From Coptodactyla brooksi (taxonomy: Eukaryota > Arthropoda > Insecta > Coleoptera > Scarabaeidae): a stretch of 24,427 nt of DNA. Below, piece by piece: positions 6,669 through 15,945 of the stretch. The stretch lies in the NCBI GenBank assembly GCA_033557675.1, contig JAWQRM010000304.1, forward strand, positions 1-24,427. The letters are read 5' to 3'. Each line of letters opens with the position of its first letter. Position 1 is the first letter of the stretch. The position numbers were made by a program, and so were the translations under genes. Below the pieces are notes generated by a model. It had not been told where the DNA came from, searched no databases, and was given only the letters and a program-made list of their open reading frames with translations.

Positions 6669-6720
6669 CTCGACATGTTTTGGTGTTACCACTATTTTCA
6701 AGACTAGTGTCTTCATGTTC
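6669..6720 (-). ncRNA. divergent hammerhead-like motif, PLE C terminus
   Basis: The minus strand reads ATGAAGA (6716-6710; C3 and U4 not matched), a long imperfect stem II built from CACTA...TAGTG plus GGTaacACC, AAAAC for GAAAC, palindromic ACATGT (6678-6673), GTC, GAG. A TATATAAA lies 20-30 nt upstream on the same strand. The layout matches other PLE termini here, but two core positions are wrong, so it is decayed or a variant. Confidence 0.45.
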
Positions 6721-7135
6721 TTTCTGTTTATATACAGAAGATGGGTGTATTATTGTAGAAGTTTAATTGTTTGGGATATATGATGGGAAGTGGTGTACTT
6801 GGATGTTTATTGCGAAATTTCTCAAAGTTTCTCGGAATATTTCTAGGTTCTCGTGAATGTTTAGCTTTCTGCTTTTATGTAAGATTTCTATGACTTCGAA
6901 ATGTTGCTCTCTATTTTCTGGTAAGTGGAAATTTTTATGTTCTGCGTAATTGGAGTTGTGCTTGATTTTTTTTTATATAGCACGTTATGTGTTCTTTTTA
7001 TTTGCCGCTAAATTTTTTTCCTATTTGACCGACGTATTTCATTCCGAATATGTCACATTTGACTTTATATATTCCAGATTGTTCAATTTTGTTCGGTTTT
7101 GCAATTGTCGCATTTTTGATTAGTGTATTGTTTCT
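6720..7135 (-). pseudogene. PLE family C GIY-YIG endonuclease remnant, left arm
   Basis: On the minus strand, in changing frames: EQSGIYKVKCDIFGMKYVGQ (GIY and YVG strands), KKFSGK, KEHITCYI, then SNYAEHKNF-like and HFEVIEILHKSRKLNIHENL with EIFRET (the C-terminal Glu helix), then the 3' untranslated part and a TATA box. Homology to the plus-strand copy at 7290-7740 is clear along its whole length. Domain order is usual for PLE. Broken by frameshifts. Confidence 0.8.
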
Positions 7136-7289
7136 TGTTTGGAAGTTTTTCAATACAATACACTAACCAAAACAATACAATAATATAACACAGTAATTAA
7201 AAACGAAAGACAATGGACAACATTTACATACACAATGACCCTATATTCACCGTACAACCAATATATTCCAAAAACACAACCTAAACGTT
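7136..7289. repeat. centre of the inverted PLE C pair
   Basis: Opposed arms carry TTGATTAGTGTATTGTTT (about 7116-7133) and ACAATACACTAACCAAAAC (about 7153-7172), nearly complementary. The rest is unassigned PLE C sequence upstream of the right-arm endonuclease. Confidence 0.55.
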
Positions 7290-7740
7290 GCATTCCAGAC
7301 TGCACACAATATAAAACACGCAATAGAGATGACTATAGCGAAAAACTATAACGAACTAAATGGAACAATCCGGAATGTACAATGAAATGTGGCATATTCG
7401 AAATGAAATACATCGGTCAAAGAGGAAGAAAATTCAGTGACAGATGTAAAGAATGCATAACATCTTATATAAAAGAACAAGCACGACTGCAATTATGCAG
7501 AACATCTCCATAAAACTTACCAGGAAACTCTCTATTCCCTGCTCTTAAAACTTCCAAGGCATAAAAATCTTAGGTAAAAGCAGAAAACTAAACTTTCATG
7601 AGAACCTACAAACATTCCGAGAAACCATAAAAATAACCATAGAATTGCAATAAATATCCAGGTAAATACCACTTACCATCCTATATTCCAACCAATTAAA
7701 CATCCACAATAAAGTAGCCATTCTCTATATACAGGTTGTC
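7290..7740 (+). pseudogene. PLE family C GIY-YIG endonuclease remnant, right arm
   Basis: The plus strand carries the same sequence as the left arm in opposite orientation: KCGIFEMKYIGQRGRKFSDR then KECITSYIKEQARLQ, later FHENLQTFRET. The copy stops at CTATATACAG (7740), the position of the TATA box in the left arm, so it lacks the ribozyme part. Frames are interrupted throughout. Confidence 0.78.
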
Positions 7741-8082
7741 CGCGTATTACTTGGGCTTCACATCGGATAACTGTGGCAACGCCGTACATTTGCCAATGCG
7801 ACAAACGTATACAGTGCACTGGATAGCCTTGATATCCAGGTCAGACATCAGTAAACCTCGATACGTTGTTGGATGCAATTGGTCGTAGAAAAGTCACACG
7901 AAGACAACAATTAGAGCGAGGACGGTATTAAAAAAGTTTGTCCTTGAAAATTTGGTATTAAATGTCACCGAAAAAAAACAAAAATCTATTCGTATAAAAA
8001 ATAAAAAAGTATTCTAAAATAAAATAAATTCTAATAAATTCACGTGAACAGAAAATAAATTCTAAATTTAAAAACTAAAAAA
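7741..8082. other. unassigned spacer between PLE C and Tc1-like element
   Basis: It starts abruptly with CAGGTTGTCCGCGTATTACT (7738-7757), which could be a transposon end, followed by about 180 bp of balanced composition and then an A-rich run (7960-8080) containing AAATAAATTCTAA twice. No protein is recognised. Confidence 0.4.
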
Positions 8083-9120
8083 TTACAAGAGCGGCTCAAA
8101 TAGGTCACCCTGCGCTGCTAAACAATATCCTAACCTGTGATAGAAATTGCTTCTAACATTAGAGAGCATTTTCGGTTTTACAAGGTTAGCTGCATCTATT
8201 ATTTTAACCCGCAGAGTAGCCAAATTTTCTGCTCGCGCATGACCATGACCATGAATAAATGGTTTATTTCAGAAATGCCCAGGGAAAAAAAACATTTGGG
8301 GATAAATCTGAACACCTTGGAGAGCATTTAATACCCTGCACCGTACTCATAATGCGGTTTGGAGAAGAATTTGTTAAAAATTCTTTAACCATACGTGCGT
8401 TATGTGCTGGATAGCTGTCTTGCTGAAACCAAACAGTTTCCAAGGCTATTGCAAGAATGTTCTGAATAGCAGGAACTATTTGCGTTTCAAGAAAGTCGCG
8501 ATATTTCTGGGCATTTCATACCCCATCAATCAAAAAGGGACCTATTAAACGGTCACCCAAGATTCTAGCCCAAACATTAAGTTTTTGGGGATATCAGATT
8601 CATACGGAAAAACTTTTATGCAAGTTTTTGCGAGACCAGTAACAGACAACGAATTAATTGTGTTTTTCATGTAATGGCAAAGTACTTTCATCGGTGAAAA
8701 CAATATTTGCAATAAAGTTTTCATCTTGATTAGCCTTTTCCGCTACGAACTAACAAAATTCCATTCTTCGAATCTCATCCTCGGGAAATATCTCTTGACT
8801 TTTTCCGTACTTAAAGCTCTTATACCCGTGCTTCTGCAAAACTTTTGGCACAGTTAAAAAATACCACGATACCACAAATCAGTTGCTTTCATCCCTGCTT
8901 TCTTGTTGTTCGATTTTTTTACTGAGACATCTCTTAAGTGGCATTTAGAGCACTGCTTTAAACAATGACACTTTTCGAACATTGATACAATATTCAAAAT
9001 TGTCTGCCTGCATGAAGTGGGTCTTCCTGCAAAAGCACGCGTAAATAATTAAGGCATTCTTTTGCAGAATTACCTTACTAATATCACTTGCAATTTTTCA
9101 CCGAAGGTAAAAACGCCCAT
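8083..9120 (-). pseudogene. Tc1/mariner-superfamily transposase (DDE type), decayed
   Basis: Read minus from an ATG at 9120 (MGVFTFGEKLQVILV), then GRPTSCRQTIL, HGYKSFKYGKSQEIFPED, and the catalytic core: FIANIVFTDESTL (first Asp), NVWARILGDRLIGPFLIDG, ETVWFQQDSYPAHNARMV (second Asp), CSDLSPNVFFPWAFLK, which in relatives is SPDLSPLDFFLWG, so the third catalytic Asp is lost. The C-terminus ATLRVKIIDAA...NVRSNFYHRLGYCLAAQG ends with a stop at 8083-8085. Length is close to the roughly 340 residues of full relatives, but several frameshifts and stops occur. This is the insect group with WFQQDGAPAH and WIGRGG motifs, distinct from mariner M1-M3. Confidence 0.83.
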
Positions 9121-10137
9121 TTTAAATTTGAAATTTACGCTCACTATTTTTCTACGAAAAATCTTCTACGGTGGTCAATAGCAGATAAGACGTTTCTCGT
9201 CCGACAGGGTTTTACGATGTATGTATACCCCCTCTCTCATGCACTACTGTCGCCTCAAATAGATGACCTATGTCTAGAATTCACCCGGACACAGGATTTA
9301 AGCAGAGAGGAGAAAAACACATCAACGAAACCACAAAGAACCATTACTATTATATTTTCAAACTTAAAACGGTTATATAATGTGGATAGTTCCACACGCG
9401 ATAGTGGCTTTATCCACTTATTTAAGATCAAAGTTGTGCCAGCAAGTACGTGTTAACAAGGTGACAAACAGTGTTCTACAATAACTCCGCAGTTATTTGG
9501 CTAGTTTCGCTCCACCCTGAGTGCATTATCGTACTTTATAGGGGCATCAGTATAATCAAATTTCCGGCCATAAACTTTTATCAGTTTAATAAAGTAAATC
9601 CCAGTTTATTAGTAAACAAACTGTGTTAGTTCAACTATGCAATTGTTCTATTCTCTGCAACATTAGAACTTGTGTGAAGGTACTCTGCATATGTCAGTAA
9701 CTACATTTATAGTCTATGACCATATAATGAACTGTTTTTTTTTAACATGTCGTTTCCACAAATTAATGAAAATTTACATATGAAATGTATAGGCGTACAT
9801 CCCTCAAATTTACGTAGGAGGTACATATGTGTTTAGCCTCGTATTACCTTGCTAGAATTAGGGTTTCCTTATTTAATGTTTCATCATTAAATATAATTAA
9901 ACAGTGTGACCTAGTTTACGTTTTTTGATTAATCGTCATACACTTATACTCTGTGTATATCCTCTGGATATCGAGCGAATATTATAGAGGCTTCTTCAAG
10001 TATCTAGTGCTCTGTGACAAATAAATATAATTTTTAACTATGAAACTTTCAATGCCATCGTATATATACTGTGAATTGATACAAATACAGAAACCTTAAA
10101 AAATCATGTTCTGTTATTTTGTGTATGATTAACATCA
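9121..10137. other. AT-rich DNA upstream of the mGluR exon, probably intron
   Basis: No recognisable gene. The open frame at 9088-9456 has no domain and overlaps the antisense transposase start, so I do not call it. A possible transposon edge is CCACCCTG at 9512-9519. The stretch up to 10152 is best read as intron, since the exon below begins with a splice acceptor. Confidence 0.45.
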
Positions 10138-10140
10138 TAT

Positions 10141-10152
10141 TTTTTCTTACAG
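10141..10152 (+). other. splice acceptor
   Basis: The pyrimidine tract TTTTTCTTAC is followed by AG at 10151-10152. The coding frame of the exon is closed just upstream by TGA at 10126, so coding must start here by splicing, not by read-through. Confidence 0.75.
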
Positions 10153-10702
10153 ATTACCTCAGGGAATGAAGGATCAATAGCATCAATAGCTCACGCTGAG
10201 ATCGACAATTTATCAACAACTTCTACAGAAACTACACAAACTTCCACTCAAATAGCCTACAAGCACATGAACAGTACAAAACTACTACTGAATATAACAA
10301 AGTACCCAACAAGAATGCCAGATTTTCACCTACTTGAAACGACAACATTGCCCGATTACGACTCGTTTAACATCACGGTAGACTTTGAAAATGCAAACGA
10401 ATCAGAAGAAAATGGTACTGTGCGGATAGTGCAAGAATTTCCTTGGCCGGTAAAACGGGAGGCCGTTGTTGAAGGTGATATAGTGCTTGGTGGATTAATG
10501 ATGGTGCACGAAAGGGAAGAAGAGATCGCGTGTGGTCCTATAATGCCTCAAGGTGGCATTCAAGCACTTGAAGCTATGCTCTTTACTTTGGATAAAGTGA
10601 ATGAGTGGAATATGTTACCGAACATAACCATCGGAACCCACATTTTGGACGATTGTGATAAGGATACATATGGATTAGAGATGGCCGTTGATTTCATTAA
10701 AG
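10153..10702 (+). CDS. mtt: mangetout-like class C GPCR (mGluR family), one exon
   Basis: 183 codons plus one base are open between a splice acceptor and donor (exit phase 1). Residues 1-100 form a Ser/Thr-rich linker; six N-glycosylation sequons in the exon (NST, NIT three times, NES, NGT) fit an extracellular domain. Residues 108-114, GDIVLGG, start the ligand-binding domain, followed by MMVHERE, ACGPIMPQGGIQALEAMLFT and LDKVN, then LPNITIGTHILDDCDKDTY. Cys127 and Cys168 match the conserved mGluR disulfide (Cys67-Cys109 in mGluR1). Ala138, 11 residues after Cys127, sits where mGluR1 has Arg78, which binds the glutamate gamma-carboxylate. That loss is the mark of the insect mtt/DmXR paralogue, reported to respond to L-canavanine and not to glutamate. 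Signal peptide, the rest of the LBD, Cys-rich and 7TM regions are not in the window. The family is sure; the paralogue is likely. Confidence 0.85.
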
Positions 10703-10708
10703 GTAAGT
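10703..10708 (+). other. splice donor
   Basis: AAAG followed by GTAAGT is a near-perfect donor. It leaves the first base of a codon (phase 1) after DFIK. Reading on past it gives an unrelated 15-residue tail and a stop at 10747, so the splice is needed. Confidence 0.82.
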
Positions 10709-10828
10709 CTAGAAGGCGTTCCGAATACCACAGGTATATTGACATGTAAAATAATTGTGCAGTTAATTATATGGTAATTAGTTGAATTTTAGTTAATTTT
10801 TTGGAGATATTATTTATCTTTATGTTGT

Positions 10829-10968
10829 TTTTTGTCGATGATAGTTTAAAATATATAAAACTTTCCTTAAAATAATCAACTCTAATATATATTAATGCTT
10901 TTTGTCGATGATAGTTTAAAATATATAAAACTTTCCTTAAAATAATCAACTCTAATATATATTAATGC
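10829..10968 (+). repeat. perfect 70-bp tandem duplication
   Basis: 10829-10898 and 10899-10968 are identical by inspection (TTTTTGTCGATGATAG through ATATATTAATGC). It lies in the intron just downstream of the exon. Full identity implies a recent event or a collapsed/expanded assembly. Confidence 0.92.
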
Positions 10969-11577
10969 TATATTCTGAATCTACTAGTATTGTTGGAAAT
11001 GTTGCATTCAGCAGTTATACGAAAATAAAATTAACATATGAATTAGATAAGACAAAGTCAAAACGTGCATTCAAACATACTCGATAACTGATGATGGCAG
11101 TAGACGGTTACGTACATTAATTAAATCCTCAAGATACGCTATATTCAACGACAAATTGTGAAGTGTCTGAGATCATACGCCATTTAATGAATACAAGTAA
11201 GGTGGTGAGGCGAGAACTACTTCAGGATACATGCCTTTATACCCGATGAAAGGGTTCAAATGATTAGATGGTACTCTAAAGCCCAAATTTTCTAAAGATA
11301 TAATTAAAAATTTTATTAAGGGTCGCATTTCGTTGATGTTGTGTTGCTCAAGAATGAACTGTTTTAAATTTTCTTGCAAATTGCATGGGTTTAAAATAAC
11401 ATAATTTTCCTCTATTTTCTATTTTACAAAAGGGATTTTTATAATAGTGATTACTGTATGTTACATACAGTGATTGATCCCCACAGTTTTCTGATAGAAA
11501 TTGCTATAAATGACCCTAATATTCTATTTTATTGCATTTTTATTTATTTATTTCCATTAATCCTTTTTTAATTTTGA
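10969..11577. other. intronic AT-rich DNA, no gene seen
   Basis: Holds a small hairpin ACTGTATG-TTA-CATACAGT at 11453-11471. The minus-strand frame at 11173-11379 has no recognisable domain. Confidence 0.4.
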
Positions 11578-11629
11578 AGAGGGCGGAGAGAGATGGGGGA
11601 AGGTTAATTTCCCATCCCCTCCGCCCTCT
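11578..11629. repeat. GC-rich hairpin
   Basis: AGAGGGCGGAG (11578-11588) is perfectly complementary to CTCCGCCCTCT (11619-11629), with inner GATGGG (11592-11597) and CCCATC (11611-11616) also pairing. Its composition differs sharply from the AT-rich surroundings. It lies at the 5' edge of the decayed element that follows. Confidence 0.75.
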
Positions 11630-11649
11630 AAATGTCCCTTAGGGAATCT

Positions 11650-12472
11650 ACGAAATGTTTTGGGTCGAAGATGATGAGGTAGTAGGAGAGCTGGCATCGC
11701 AAAAAGTATGTCCATTTAAAAGAGCGTTACGAAAATTTGGAATTCGTTTTCGATAAAATTAAATACTGCGATCATAAGTGGTTCACGAGCGGTGATCTCA
11801 AAATAATATCGATGCTTCTGGTACAGCAAAGAGGGTACACAGAGTTTCCTTGTTTTTTTGTATAAATTTGATAGCAGAGATAGAGTAATTCGTGGGATAA
11901 AGAAATATTAATCAAAAAGGGATTCATCGCTACATAGAACAAAAAATGTACCCCAAAAATTTCTCATAGATCCGAACAAAGTTCTCCTTCCTCCTCTGCA
12001 TATCAAGTTAGGGTTGAAGAAGTAATTTGTCAACCTTTCATTTATTTCTCAAAGATGGTAATTTTGAGAAATAAATGAAAGTTGTGGAGAAAGATGCCAA
12101 AGGAGCCTTTAAAAGCGTAGTAATCAAATTCTTGGGCAGTGAGACGGATCCGAGCTTTAAATCAATCGTTTGGAATATGCTGCAGAAATACAAAAACTTA
12201 GTTTGTTCCATTCGTATATTCCTAAATTCACATTTGCACTATTTTTCTCAAAATATGGGTGGCGTTAGCGAAAAAATCAGTAGAAGATTTCATCAGGACA
12301 TCAACGAAATAGAATGGAGATATCAAGAAAAATGGTCTACTACGATGAAGGCTGACTATTGCTGGATGTAGAATTCTTGATGACACCGAGAAGAACCCCA
12401 TAGAGAATATAAAAGGAAAAGCGCGAAGCAGAGCACGAACAGAACAGCCAAAGAAACTTCCACACATGAAAT
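11650..12472 (+). pseudogene. decayed copy of an arthropod multicopy ORF of unknown function
   Basis: Blocks in shifting frames: HLKERYENLEFVFDKIKYCD, HKWFTSGDLKIISMLLVQQR, GYTEFPCFF, DSRDRVIRGIKKY, NVPQKFLIDPNKVLLPPLHI, KLGL; then in the open frame 12075-12371 FKSVVIKFLG, RIFLNSHLHYFSQNMGGVS, RRFHQDINEIEWRYQEKW, MKADYCWM; then a Lys/Arg-rich end to 12472. I recognise these (CGDLK...GYTKYPCFLC, PPLHIKLGL, HSHLDYFP.N.G..S.E.GERFHQDI..ME.RYQG.W...M.ADYCW) as a protein repeated in many arthropod genomes and annotated as uncharacterised. It behaves like a transposon ORF, but I know no assigned class. A 54-bp inverted duplication interrupts it (12031-12084). Confidence 0.68.
12031..12084. repeat. 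54-bp inverted duplication inside the unknown ORF
   Basis: CAACCTTTCATTTATTTCTC with AAA (12031-12053) faces its complement at 12063-12084 across a 9-nt spacer, with one extra base in the left arm. It follows LHIKLGL directly, where relatives continue with an uninterrupted frame, so the ORF is broken here. Confidence 0.85.
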
Positions 12473-12878
12473 AAAATTGTATATTTTACACATATTGTGT
12501 TAGTATAAACCAAAAAGAAAAAGAATAAATTGTAAGGAAACACGTTTCGAGTCTCATATTTTCGCAATCTTTTGATTTTTTACAAATTTTGTTACAAAGC
12601 TGCGATTTGCGAAAAATCTTGATGTGATGGGAAAAAATGAAGGTCACTTTTCGATTCAGCGCTAAGAAGTACATATGAATCAGCTAACAAAAGAAAACAT
12701 GACACAACCCAGGTGCAGATTTGTGTAATAAATTTAAGAATATTTCAAATTGTGAAAATTCAGAAATGAGCGAACGAGGTATTCAGTGGCTGTTTGTCAA
12801 CTTACTATTACATTAATACATTATATAATAATAATGATAATATTATAATATGTAATTAACGTTAACAATGTAATCAAA
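12473..12878. other. no gene seen
   Basis: Probably the 3' flank of the unknown multicopy element followed by intron. AT-rich, with short palindromic AT runs near 12815-12850. Confidence 0.35.
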
Positions 12879-12931
12879 TGAAAAGAAAGAAAAAGAGAGG
12901 GAGAGAGAAAGAGAGAGAGAGAGAAACAGAA
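12879..12931 (+). repeat. GA-rich simple repeat
   Basis: A purine-only run of about 50 bp starts AAAAGAAAGAAAAAGAGAGG and continues as an imperfect (GA)n tract, ending GAGAAACAG. Confidence 0.85.
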
Positions 12932-13160
12932 AATACTCATTGTGTAGCCTGAGATCTAAATCTATCGTATTTTATGTTTGAACACTTAAGGTGAATACTC
13001 CTTATAATCATTTAGAGCAGAGTTTTGTAATTTTGAAACTCTATAGCAGAATGATCTTTCGAAAAGTGATGTGTGATTTAAAGGAGGAGTAATAAAGTGG
13101 ATCTTATATTAATTTATTTACGTAATTAATTACTTTTTATTAAATAAAAGAAATAATTAA

Positions 13161-13241
13161 CCTCTGAGCAGAATTCAAACCTGCTACCTTTGGTGTCATG
13201 CCAGGCACTCTTACTTGTTAGCGGTAAGAGTGTCTGGCATG
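13161..13241 (-). pseudogene. tRNA-like fragment (tRNA-derived SINE head or tRNA pseudogene)
   Basis: On the minus strand, GCAGGTTTGAATTCTGC forms a good T arm (5-bp stem, loop TTTGAAT, close to the B box GGTTCGAATCC), followed by TCAGAGG as an acceptor-like end and preceded by GGTA and a weak anticodon arm around GGCATGACACC. A D arm is not convincing. The anticodon side is folded into an 18-bp inverted duplication (13197-13214 against 13224-13241, one mismatch), so it cannot make a normal tRNA. Confidence 0.45.
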
Positions 13242-13299
13242 AAATCAGATCACATTTTATTAATGTTATGATTGCCAGATCGATAGATAATTTTATTAT

Positions 13300-13768
13300 A
13301 TATGTAGGAAGGCGTTTTAAACTTCAACAATCGCTTGTGGTAACAATCGCTTAAATTTTCCTGTCCAATAGATAATAATGCAATAGCTTCACCCTATAAT
13401 TACCTAATATGAAGCCTATATAATGAAGTTTAGGTAACAGTAATTCACTATTAATAGTGTCAAAAGCCTTGGAAATGTCCAATAAAACTAGGCAAGCAAT
13501 CTTGTTATTATCAGTAGTTTGAAGACTGAAAAATTAGCAAGACATTGGTACATTGAAGATATTTACATACATATTTGTCAAACATCCTTTGAAAGACCTT
13601 TAATATGACACATAATATGTTTATAGCCCGCAGATCATTATAGCTTTGCAGATTAACTTTCTTTGGGACAGGTAAAACGCGAGAAATCTTCCAAACATTA
13701 CAATATACTCCAAAATTAATGCATGCAGTAAAGATGTGTGTTGTGAAGGGAAAATATAGCGACCACAA
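13300..13768 (-). pseudogene. non-LTR retrotransposon (LINE) reverse transcriptase fragment
   Basis: The minus strand opens FPFTTHIFTACINFGVYCNV then WKISRVLPVPKKVNLQSYND, LRAINILCVILKVFQRMFDK, YVCKYL, the fingers of a LINE reverse transcriptase (relatives: P..WK.A.V.P.PK......D.RPIS.L....K..E). After a frameshift come KIACLVLLDISKAFDTINSE, LLLPKLHYIGF and NYRVKLLHYYLLDRK, with the motif A catalytic Asp in LLDISKAFD. The YADD motif would lie further on (below 13300) and is missing. This is unrelated to the PLE RTs. Clade not assignable. Confidence 0.85.
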
Positions 13769-14878
13769 ACCAGCAGCATATCGATGCTGATATCATCCAC
13801 AATGTGGACTACTAGTTCATATCAGTCGATGGGTTAATATGCTGCAAACAATAATAGATCTTAACATATACTGATTAGTCAGCAGGTCATATGTTCACTA
13901 TGTGTTCACTAAGCAGCATCGAAATGTTATGATGCCCAAATGCTTTATTCGGAATCTCCCATGGTATGTAAGAATGGTTGTCCTGCAAACTCAGCAGGAG
14001 TCAGCGTGCGGTTGATCAAACACAAAAAAGATATAATAGTATTAGTTGGCTTTATAGCACGCAATGACCTTGGAAGAAATCCGCTTGATGCTAGAACTGG
14101 GGTAACTTTCTGATTAACAAAATTTGCTCGTACACAATCCCACAACTAGATCATCATAATAATGGATAGCAATGATAATAACAATACAAGCAAGTTCATG
14201 TTTGCCTGAACGACATGACACGCAATTTATTTTCAACATAATATTAATTAATAATGAATATTTTGCGCAAGCTTGTTTGCTAGTTAACAACTAGAACATT
14301 AAAGTCAAGTTCAGTGGAATATTAGCAATGTGCAATTAGCCTGTGATATTCTTTGCCATGAAGATATTTGTTAGAAAGCTGGCAGAAAAGAATTTCTACA
14401 GATTTTTGGTAAACTCTATGTCAAAGGAGATTGTTTATCTAAAAGGAATTTCAAGTTGGAAGTCCGCTGCACGTAGGAGACATACCATTATAATAGGCTA
14501 AACATTATAATAGAAGTATTGCATAGTATATTGCTTTATTTTTGTTTGCATTGAATTAGATGAGCCCTTATATACACTATTCTATATAAAAGGTATATAA
14601 AAGGTAATGTGAATTATAATTTTGTTTAACTTTCGCAAGGTAGAGTGTTTTAAATAAATAGACCATTTTAATTTTCCGCTATAAATCTTACCAGAAATCT
14701 GTTGTCAATTTTAAACTGTAGATTTAACTTATGGTTTAACATGTTCACAGTATGAAACAAGAAACAGTAACATTTAGTAGCTGACAGAATGGTTTTATTC
14801 TACTTTTAGAAGTAAACAATCCGTTTTGAATGTTAGAATAACTATTCAAATTTATAGTCTGTTATTAGAGTCTGTCTG
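13769..14878. other. no gene seen, probably intron
   Basis: Mixed-composition DNA; the first 400 bp could be further decayed transposon, but no protein motif is visible. Minus frame 13945-14145 is not recognisable. Confidence 0.35.
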
Positions 14879-15039
14879 CACACCAATGATTAGTTAATGA
14901 ACTGTTTGAATGTACGAATAGTGTAGTAAACCTTTCGAATAAGCAACCGATTTACATAGATTTTAGAAAAACCACTATTCATACATATTTAAACTGTATG
15001 CAACTAACCAATTAATTAGGTACACAATCATTGTGTGAA
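14879..15039. repeat. small foldback (MITE-like) element
   Basis: The left arm CACACCAATGATTAGTT...GTTTGAATGTACGAATAGTG (14879-14927) is imperfectly complementary to the right arm CACTATTCATACATATTTAAAC...ACACAATCATTGTGTG (14971-15039). Outer ends CACAC(C)AATGATT match best. About 160 bp with long arms and no coding content. Target duplication not resolved. Confidence 0.55.
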
Positions 15040-15540
15040 ATAACTTATATAACTGTTTTTCTGATAATGGTCAAAACGCAGAGAATGGGAAAAATGTTCA
15101 TATACTTCCAGTTTCAATCAACAAGATTACTATTAATTGCGCAAATAAATTTGTATCGCCGTACATCGTTTACTTCTACTATTTGTACCAGCAGATTGGG
15201 TTGAAATTTTAATAACTAATTTGGTTTCACTCTTTTGTTTATCGCTAAAATACACTTACACTTACCTAATACTAATCGTGTCAGGAATATGACTTGAAGT
15301 ATGGACTGATTGCTTTGATCAAATTGAACTTGAATATCTCCAGTAATACAAAAATGAGTTACCAGAAATGCGATTTTTTTTCTTTCGACCCTGTCGTACA
15401 GAATAGTGTTTATCTCTTTATTGCAACATAACTACTAAGACATTATACGATAAGAAGATGAAAACTACCGACGATGTAATTTCTTCGGAATATTAGAATA
15501 CTATCAAGAGCCATCGCAAGTTATCTAGTGATAATATCCG
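15040..15540. other. no gene seen
   Basis: AT-rich DNA without recognisable protein motif or repeat; presumed intron. Confidence 0.35.
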
Positions 15541-15945
15541 ATGTCACATTACCCTTGCCTCTTATGAGCTATATACGTTTGTCTTACCTAGAAACACCGA
15601 TAATACAGTTAGCATTGCAAATTACGCATTAGTACGAGATAACAACTCGGTCACCTTAATAATTAGTATATAAGCAACGTTAGATTAATAATAGATTTAT
15701 TCAGTGTCCGATATTCAGTTCATAGTAGACATGTATTCAGAATTCAGTTCATAGTTAATGCATTTATGCATAGTACACAGGTGCAACTTAGTCATAGTAT
15801 AACCCCTCATCTTCGTCAATAAAGTAGACAGATCTAACGGACAGATTAGGACGACCATGAATGGAAATAGTTGTTTAATTTGAATATAAAAATGTTCTTA
15901 AAAAGTTTTCATTATCGGTTGCTTTTTCAACACGGTTCACAATAT
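15541..15945 (+). repeat. possible solo LTR
   Basis: The stretch begins TGTCACATTA and contains, in the right order and spacing, TATATAAG (15667-15674), the arthropod initiator word TCAGT (15701-15705) about 30 nt later, and AATAAAG (15818-15824), and could end near TTCACA at 15939-15944. ATTCAGTTCATAG is repeated twice (from 15712). No target duplication, primer-binding site or internal ORF was found, so the boundaries are guesses. It could instead be a lone promoter. Confidence 0.32.

Noticed and set aside
9088..9456. 122-codon plus-strand ORF
   Set aside because: No recognisable domain, overlaps the start of the antisense transposase, and its composition is like the surrounding non-coding DNA.
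10560..10745. Minus-strand ORF under the mGluR exon
   Set aside because: Antisense shadow of the exon, which has clear homology and splice sites.
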